A DNA stretch of 64,000 nucleotides from Pseudovibrio sp. M1P-2-3 (lineage in GTDB: Bacteria; Pseudomonadota; Alphaproteobacteria; Rhizobiales; Stappiaceae), in NCBI RefSeq assembly GCF_031501865.1, contig NZ_JARRCW010000001.1, forward strand, positions 1,494,501 through 1,558,500, given 5' to 3'. The notes beneath the pieces were generated by a model. It was not told where the DNA came from and searched no databases. It saw only the letters and a list, made by a program, of their open reading frames with translations. The number at the start of each line of letters is the position of its first letter. The first letter of the stretch is position 1. Shown here one piece after another: positions 59,290 through 64,000 of the stretch. A program made the position numbers and the translations under genes.

Positions 59290-59907
59290 CTATGCCGGCA
59301 ACTTACTTAATTGAGACTGAAACCTATGAAAGTCGCTTCGAGAGTTCGCTTTAGGAAAGGGTGTGCTGGGGACAGGTTTGCGCAAAAAGTCACATAGTGG
59401 TTCCCAGCCTTCTTGAACGGAATAGGTCAGGAGACGGTTCTTTGAGAAGGCATCCTGAACATTCTTAATATTCTGCTCGTAGCTTTTGATGATAACGTCG
59501 CGGTTCTCAATATTCCCGTTGAACCCTTTTTTTACTATTAAGTCATTGGATAGAAAAGAGGGGCCTAAATTTTTCCGTAGGATAGCTAGAACTGTACTTT
59601 CCATGCTTTCGTACCAGCTACGAGCATCTCTGATTGTTAAGATAAGTCTTGCTTTTGGGTAATAGGAGGCAAGTTCTCGCCAGAAAAGAGCGGCAGGCCA
59701 ATCACATGCTGCCTTATAACCATTAAATACTTGATCCCAGTCTGGCTTATCTCCTTGGGCTATATTTTGCCACATAGCTAGACGCTTTGGGAATGGAAGT
59801 ATTTCTGACATATGGTAACACGGGCCAACCCCAAGAGTTTCCAGTGCGAGCTTCAGCGAGACAGTACCTGTTCTCGGGTAACCTGTGCCAATGATAGAAA
59901 GTCCCAT
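59290..59907 (-). CDS. Sulfotransferase-family protein (prophage cargo)
   Basis: A 205-residue sulfotransferase: PAPS-binding loop GTGYPRTGTVSLKLALETLG at the N-terminus, the 3'-phosphate site RLILTIRDARSWYESM, and a terminal TPFPKANS. It should transfer sulfate from PAPS to a carbohydrate, lipid or other hydroxyl. It is on the opposite strand to its neighbours and its flanks are AT-rich, the pattern of a lysogenic-conversion (moron) gene. ATG 59907 has GGAG upstream. Confidence 0.85.
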   Translation of the reverse strand: MGLSIIGTGYPRTGTVSLKLALETLGVGPCYHMSEILPFPKRLAMWQNIAQGDKPDWDQVFNGYKAACDWPAALFWRELASYYPKARLILTIRDARSWYESMESTVLAILRKNLGPSFLSNDLIVKKGFNGNIENRDVIIKSYEQNIKNVQDAFSKNRLLTYSVQEGWEPLCDFLRKPVPSTPFPKANSRSDFHRFQSQLSKLPA

Positions 59908-60130
59908 GTTTTACTCCAAAAGCGACTGTATATCGTTAACAAAGCTTCTATCTCATCAAAAAAACTGCAGCGAATCATATTTAAGTTACTTCAACTTTAC
60001 TGAAGGAGGTCCGCCTAGCATCCTCCTCTAAGACCCTACCAAGGGCCGCTAGGGTTGATCTTCTAGCGTTTATTTTCTCCTCCACTCTGAGTATACTCAG
60101 AGGATTATTTTATGAATATAGGTGGACATA

Positions 60131-60877
60131 ATGTACGGGCTTAAACGCAAGCTGATTGTGCTTGCATCATTAATATTTGTAGCAACTGGGGCGCATGCTG
60201 AGCCGCCTGTTAAGCTCTCCAAGAGCAAGATTTGCCATGCAACAGATAGTAAATGGTACAAGAGGACAAAGAACTACACATCTTATGATAGCTTAGATGA
60301 ATGCTTAAAGGTAGGAAGACTACCCAAAGGCTATATCTACAAAGGTAATACGGCAATACCGCCGAAAGCCGTTTCAAGCTCCGGCACAAGTAAATCAGGA
60401 AAGTACGACCGGGATTATTTCGGTTCTTGGATTGATGATGATGGCGACTGTCAAAATACCCGCCACGAGCTACTTGCGAAACTCAGTACACAAAAGCCTA
60501 ACTATACCTCTAATGGCTGCCGTGTTGTTCGCGGGCGTTGGTTAGACCCGTACACGGATCGGGTATATCTAGAATCCAAGAATCTGGATGTAGATCACCT
60601 AGTGCCGCTTAAATGGGCCTGGGACCACGGAGCGAATACCTGGAGCAAGTCAAAACGGGTACAGTTTGCGAACGATGAGCGTAATCTGTTTGCTGTAGAT
60701 GCGGGAGAAAATAGGGCAAAGAGCGCTCAGTCACCGCTTACTTGGATGCCGCCAAATACTAAGTTTCATTGCGAATACATGACTAGATTTAAACGTGTCG
60801 TGTTGATCTATAAGCTACAATTCACACCACGGGAATCTCAGGCATATAATGCTAAAATGACCCAAGTTTGTGGGTAA
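60131..60877 (+). CDS. Secreted HNH nuclease (DUF1524 family)
   Basis: A 248-residue protein with a signal peptide (LKRKLIVLASLIFVATGAHA). The catalytic part is near the C-terminus: LDVDHLVPLKWAWDHGANTW, with the DH pair, and QFANDERNLFAVDAGENRAK, with the N..N pair, as in the extracellular nuclease group of DUF1524. Six or more Cys suggest disulfides (CRVVRGRW, FHCEY, MTQVCG). It may degrade DNA outside the cell. AGGTGG precedes ATG 60131. A terminator follows. Confidence 0.82.
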   Translation: MYGLKRKLIVLASLIFVATGAHAEPPVKLSKSKICHATDSKWYKRTKNYTSYDSLDECLKVGRLPKGYIYKGNTAIPPKAVSSSGTSKSGKYDRDYFGSWIDDDGDCQNTRHELLAKLSTQKPNYTSNGCRVVRGRWLDPYTDRVYLESKNLDVDHLVPLKWAWDHGANTWSKSKRVQFANDERNLFAVDAGENRAKSAQSPLTWMPPNTKFHCEYMTRFKRVVLIYKLQFTPRESQAYNAKMTQVCG

Positions 60878-60888
60878 AATAGGAATCT

Positions 60889-60944
60889 GCCCCTACCAAA
60901 GTACCCAGCTCATCAGCCGAGGATAGCGGAAGGTAGGGGCTTTT
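60889..60944 (+). terminator. Terminator after the secreted nuclease gene
   Basis: A nine-pair stem GCCCCTACC/GGTAGGGGC (60889-60897 with 60932-60940) enclosing a 34-base loop is followed by four U residues. Confidence 0.7.
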
Positions 60945-60955
60945 ATTTCGATAAG

Positions 60956-61156
60956 CTAACGATGGGTTTTTACACTACCGTCTACTATACGCAAATGCAC
61001 AGCCTCAAACTTACTATTGTCATCAACTCTAATAGCTGCTTTTTCATCCCAGCCCATTTTATGAGTAGCATGTGTGTTTTGCGGAGAGGTTGAGCGAAGT
61101 ACTGGTAAGGCGCTGTCTTGATAACTTAGCGGGGCGCGTAGAAATTTATCGGTCAT
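60956..61156 (-). CDS. Small protein paired with the SDH protease gene
   Basis: A 66-residue protein (MTDKFLRAPLSYQDSALPVL; EAVHLRIVDGSVKTHR) whose ATG 61156 overlaps the protease stop (ATGA). It is a coupled partner. No family recognised. Confidence 0.55.
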   Translation of the reverse strand: MTDKFLRAPLSYQDSALPVLRSTSPQNTHATHKMGWDEKAAIRVDDNSKFEAVHLRIVDGSVKTHR

Positions 61157-62196
61157 ATTTCTTTCCATCCTTCGAAGTCCAATTGCACATCATAACTTGG
61201 AATTTCTTGTGGTGGCATTTCTCGGTTTGGTTGGTGTGTATAGGTGCACTTCTTAATTATTCCTTCCGTTACTCTGCGGCTACTGCCACCTTCCGTGCTC
61301 TCTATCAAGACGCGAGGGCAAGCAAACTGTACCTCTGGATTCTGTAGAATTGCATCCTGATTTTTGCAGTTGCGGCATAGTATATCCGGTGAGAAACTAG
61401 TTCTCATCTCCATTTCATCGGTTATATCTTCATATAGTGCGCTTAATAACTCATAAAGCTCCGGCGAAGCGTTCTCAATTTTTAAGCCAAGTTCACGTGC
61501 TTCACGTCTGTTAATGGTTCTGTCGTGGCTTCCAGAGTCACTACAGAGAAACTCAATAACCCTCTCTTTAATGTCAGGAGCAACTTTTTGATGATCTAGT
61601 AAGTTGCCTGCCAAGTCCCTAATTTGATTTCTGGTACGGTATATTTGCCCAAGCACCAGTGGGTGGACTTTGGCGGATAGCTCCGTAAGCACTTGTGCTT
61701 TACTATCATCATCTCTGATGGCTAGCTCATTTAAGGCTATGTCGAGATATCCTTGTACAGCCTCAACGCTAACCGCAACTCTTTGATGGGGTTGGTTTGG
61801 AACTTCTGGAGAAAGAGGACCATGCAAGCTTGGGTCAATAGGTCCTAATGTCGCTTGCTTTGTCATAATAATCTTATCAGTGCCTAAACTAATTAACGTT
61901 CCTGCACTATGCGCTTTAGTTGGAATAATGACCTCTAACTCATCGCAGAAAATGCGCAAAAGATTGACTATACGCCAAGCGGCTGAGGTATCGCCGCCAG
62001 AAGTATGAAGTATTAAACTGATCTTTTGGGTACCATTTCTCCATAACCTGTCTAAGTGCCGGACAAAATAATCAAAAGCATCATTGTTTATCTGCCCCTC
62101 CATGTGAGGTCTGTCGCTGGTAGCATACAGAATTACATTGGATTCTCTTAGCTTTTGAATTCTCTCAAAAAGAGTGAGTCTGTCTGAATACGCCAT
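61153..62196 (-). CDS. SDH-family Clp-fold serine protease (prophage cargo)
   Basis: A 347-residue protein. The Clp/crotonase fold is shown by LILHTSGGDTSAAWRIVNLL (oxyanion strand), VIIPTKAHSAGTLISLGTDK (nucleophile Ser in HSAGT) and ATLGPIDPSL. This matches the serine dehydrogenase proteinase (SDH_protease) family, cytosolic here as no signal or anchor is seen. The C-terminal part has CRNCKN, possibly a zinc site. GGGAGGTG precedes ATG 62196. It is coupled to a small protein and is opposite in strand to the phage genes, so it is a cargo pair; a role in phage exclusion is possible but unproven. Confidence 0.8.
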   Translation of the reverse strand: MAYSDRLTLFERIQKLRESNVILYATSDRPHMEGQINNDAFDYFVRHLDRLWRNGTQKISLILHTSGGDTSAAWRIVNLLRIFCDELEVIIPTKAHSAGTLISLGTDKIIMTKQATLGPIDPSLHGPLSPEVPNQPHQRVAVSVEAVQGYLDIALNELAIRDDDSKAQVLTELSAKVHPLVLGQIYRTRNQIRDLAGNLLDHQKVAPDIKERVIEFLCSDSGSHDRTINRREARELGLKIENASPELYELLSALYEDITDEMEMRTSFSPDILCRNCKNQDAILQNPEVQFACPRVLIESTEGGSSRRVTEGIIKKCTYTHQPNREMPPQEIPSYDVQLDFEGWKEI

Positions 62197-62274
62197 GTAA
62201 CACCTCCCACGGTAAGCTAGCCCGTCATTCATGAGTAAGAACAACCCCCAAAAACTACTAAAACGAGAGAAAAC

Positions 62275-62526
62275 ATGGACGCACTCACAGCCCCGTGGCT
62301 TGGCCTTTATGCATTCAATGTCACTTGCTGGTTACAGGTAATGAAGCATATGGGAGTGGGTCTGAGTGATTACCAAAAGCACTACACTGACAGTAAAGGC
62401 CGTAGGATCAAGCTACGCATTGCTAAGCCTGTGCCAGAGGACCAGAGGCCAACAGTAGAAGAGGCACATAAGTACTGCGTTCGGAACTATAGAGAGACAT
62501 TGGATAGACTGACGGAGGATGATTGA
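62275..62526 (+). CDS. Phage protein, unknown
   Basis: An 83-residue protein (MDALTAPWLGLYAFNVTCWL; SKGRRIKLRIAKPVPEDQRP). It resumes the rightward operon after the cargo block. ATG 62275 has CGAGAG upstream. No recognised family. Confidence 0.55.
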   Translation: MDALTAPWLGLYAFNVTCWLQVMKHMGVGLSDYQKHYTDSKGRRIKLRIAKPVPEDQRPTVEEAHKYCVRNYRETLDRLTEDD

Positions 62527-62529
62527 GAA

Positions 62530-62748
62530 ATGAAAAGCCTACGCTACCTAATCCTCACTTGGGCTTTAACTCAATATATCAGGGCTAGGCTACGCGAAGG
62601 GCACAAACGCAAACAAATTCGCAAGATTATAAAGAAGGCCATATCAGAAAGAACGGAGCAGCACAGTAAGCCGATAACAAAGGGTGGAACACATAACCCG
62701 CGCCGTACTGTAGCAACACCCGTTCCACGGCCCATGCCTAAGAGATGA
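62530..62748 (+). CDS. Small basic phage protein, unknown
   Basis: A 72-residue, strongly basic protein (YIRARLREGHKRKQIRKIIK; NPRRTVATPVPRPMPKR) with a short hydrophobic start. Starts four bases after the upstream stop. It could be nucleic-acid binding. Confidence 0.55.
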   Translation: MKSLRYLILTWALTQYIRARLREGHKRKQIRKIIKKAISERTEQHSKPITKGGTHNPRRTVATPVPRPMPKR

Positions 62749-62842
62749 CTGTTAGCATTCCATTTCACATGCCTACGGGTCAATAAAAACCATATTCCAA
62801 CATAACCACTAGATTGGTGTGATTGATAGGATGGGTTGCTAA

Positions 62843-63199
62843 ATGGCTGACAATAGAAGTGCTGCGGCCAAAGAATACAGGCGCTGGTACAACACAAAGC
62901 GTTGGCACAGGCTCAGGCAGAAGGCTTTAGTAAGAGACGGGTATAGATGCCAGAAGACTGGAGAGATCCTATCCGGTAAGAAACCTGAGCCAAACTCTCC
63001 AATAGCAGATCATATTATTCCCCACAAAGGAGATCCCAAACTCTTCTGGGATTTAGATAACATCCAAACAGTCAGCAAAGCCTATCACGACAAGCAGAAA
63101 CAGCTGCAAGAGAAAAGAGGCTACTCGACTGATTGTGACGATGAGGGGTGGCCGGTTGATCCGGCTCATCCTGCCAATAGAGGAAGGCAAGGGCGTTAG
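62843..63199 (+). CDS. Phage HNH endonuclease
   Basis: A 118-residue HNH protein: YNTKRWHRLRQKALVRDGYR, CQKTGEIL, ADHIIPHKGDPKLFWDLDNI, TVSKAYHDKQKQ. Its place next to terminase is typical: such HNH proteins assist terminase cutting at cos sites. ATG 62843 has a weak binding site. The first Cys pair is reduced to a single Cys (YRCQKTG), as in many phage forms. Confidence 0.9.
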   Translation: MADNRSAAAKEYRRWYNTKRWHRLRQKALVRDGYRCQKTGEILSGKKPEPNSPIADHIIPHKGDPKLFWDLDNIQTVSKAYHDKQKQLQEKRGYSTDCDDEGWPVDPAHPANRGRQGR

Positions 63200-63331
63200 G
63201 TATCAGTTCGCTGCTCCAAGGGGTGGGGGGGTCTAAAGTCTGGAAATATAAGGGTTCTAAGACCGGACTGGGGGAAAAGCGCACAAAAAGCTCTAATTGA
63301 AATGAGAAAACCCACCAGAGGAAGAGACACG

Positions 63332-63790
63332 ATGAGAGGCAAAAATCCAACGGCTGATGTGGTGAGTATAGGCACAGGCTTTGAAGGCGATAGTATTGAA
63401 ATCGCTAAACAAAGGGCGCGTGAGCTGCGTCCTGATTACATCAAAGGTGATGTGCGTAAGATGTGGGATCGTCTTGCTCCATCGCTCTGTTTATCGAGTA
63501 ATTCTAGGCTAAATAATCCCCTTTTTATACCCCTTTTTGTCGAGTATTGCGTGAAATGGGTAGAATTTCAGGAACTAAAAGAGTTCCTTTCTGAAAACGG
63601 GAATACCTATAAAGTCTCTGGCCGGAACGGCGACCAAATCAAGAATTATCCAGAGGTCGCTCAGTGCAATCAGACATTCAGTCATATCCTGACGCTAGCG
63701 CGTGAATATGGGCTAACCCCATCTTCTTCAAGAGCCTTTACTGCTGGCCTTGCTGTCAATCCAACTGGTAACGATTCCGATTTTACATGA
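63332..63790 (+). CDS. Terminase small subunit (P27 family)
   Basis: A 152-residue protein with the P27 features RELRPDYIKGDVRKMWDRLA, VEYCVKWVEFQELKEFLSEN, GDQIKNYPEVAQCNQTFSHI and LAREYGLTPSSRA-like end. It recognises phage DNA for packaging. The frame opens at ATG 63302; ATG 63332 with GGAAGAG upstream is preferred. Stop overlaps the large subunit start (ATGA). Confidence 0.88.
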   Translation: MRGKNPTADVVSIGTGFEGDSIEIAKQRARELRPDYIKGDVRKMWDRLAPSLCLSSNSRLNNPLFIPLFVEYCVKWVEFQELKEFLSENGNTYKVSGRNGDQIKNYPEVAQCNQTFSHILTLAREYGLTPSSSRAFTAGLAVNPTGNDSDFT

Positions 63791-64000
63791 GAACAAACCC
63801 TGAGCGTGATCCTGTCACGGCTTGGGCGGAGGATGTGGACGCAGGCCGTATAGTAGCGGGGCCGCACATTCGCGCCTCTGCACGGCGGCACCTGACTGAC
63901 TTGGAGGACGGGCATAAGCGCGGCCTAATCTGGGACGCAAAGGCGGCTCTGGATACGATTGAGTTTTTCCCTCGTAAGCTTAGGCTGAACGGTGGCGAGT
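63787..64000 (+). CDS. Terminase large subunit, N-terminus (cut by window edge)
   Basis: The first 71 codons: MRTNPERDPVTAWAEDVDAG, HIRASARRHLTDLEDG, then LDTIEFFPRKLRLNGGE. The order RHL-DL...FF...L-L-GE is that of large terminases before the Walker A site, which lies beyond the window. ATG 63787 overlaps the small-subunit stop. Confidence 0.85.
   Translation, partial: MRTNPERDPVTAWAEDVDAGRIVAGPHIRASARRHLTDLEDGHKRGLIWDAKAALDTIEFFPRKLRLNGGE

Larger units (their letters stand above)
45949..64000. mobile_element. Prophage of a tailed phage (left 18 kb; right end outside window)
   Basis: Gene order is that of a temperate phage: integrase and excisionase at the edge, small early genes leftward, repressor region, replication genes rightward, regulators, methyltransferase, cargo genes, HNH, small terminase and large terminase. 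Genes are short and tightly packed, with many ATGA overlaps, unlike the flanking chromosome. Head and tail genes should follow beyond 64 kb. Confidence 0.95.

Overview
The window is a piece of an alphaproteobacterial chromosome. The evidence is an aapJQMP amino-acid transporter operon, an aerobic-type cob cluster behind a cobalamin riboswitch, a GapR-type protein, and glpX and recJ in typical arrangement. A marine Hyphomicrobiales/Rhodobacterales relative such as Pseudovibrio or another Stappiaceae would fit, but I cannot name the genus from the sequence. Base composition is moderate (not high GC).

Layout. 0-11 kb: the end of homoserine dehydrogenase, glpX, recJ, a DUF423 membrane protein, an M3 oligopeptidase, a CAP-domain lipoprotein, and a four-gene envelope cluster (ArnT-like transferase, PAP2 phosphatase, family-2 glycosyltransferase, LAB_N membrane protein). 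11.6-15.9 kb: the aapJQMP operon with an attenuating terminator after aapJ. 16-19.4 kb: a decayed beta-ketoadipate/ketone-body locus. It holds a thiolase gene cut by an IS630-type element at a TA target, a complete scoA, and a scoB reduced to its first codons. 19.8-30.3 kb: an RTX protein, enoyl-CoA hydratase, a TetR/HD-domain pair, sseA, alaX, cls, cysK and small secreted proteins. 30.6-31.0 kb: three identical tRNA-Asn genes. 31.3-41.1 kb: cobalamin riboswitch, a 35-codon leader ORF, cobU-cobW-cobN-cobO-cobQ, and converging cobC-cobD. 41.3-45.7 kb: citryl-CoA lyase with a divergent IclR regulator, a decayed second RTX gene, an SMP-30-like lactonase and an isochorismatase-like hydrolase.

45.9-64 kb (open at the right edge): the left part of a tailed-phage prophage. 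Integrase and excisionase lie at the edge, followed by a leftward block of small early genes including a GapR paralogue and a Ref/DUF968-like protein. Then come a control region with a repressor and palindromic operators, and a rightward block: replication initiator with internal iterons, VRR-NUC nuclease, Rha/KilAC-type regulator, cytosine methyltransferase and a NusG-like protein. A cargo block follows (sulfotransferase, secreted HNH nuclease, SDH-type Clp-fold protease), then HNH, small terminase and the start of large terminase.

Most notable: (1) a conserved-looking 210-residue ORF with its own strong ribosome binding site lies wholly inside the phage cytosine methyltransferase gene in another frame; (2) three copies of a small RNA-like motif in phage leader regions have five-base-pair stems that differ in sequence but stay paired; (3) a lambda-like origin lies inside the replication gene; (4) the cobU start codon is buried in a hairpin overlapped by a short leader ORF; (5) exact reconstruction of the IS insertion in the thiolase pseudogene; (6) remnants of scoB and of a second RTX gene that simple ORF calling misses.
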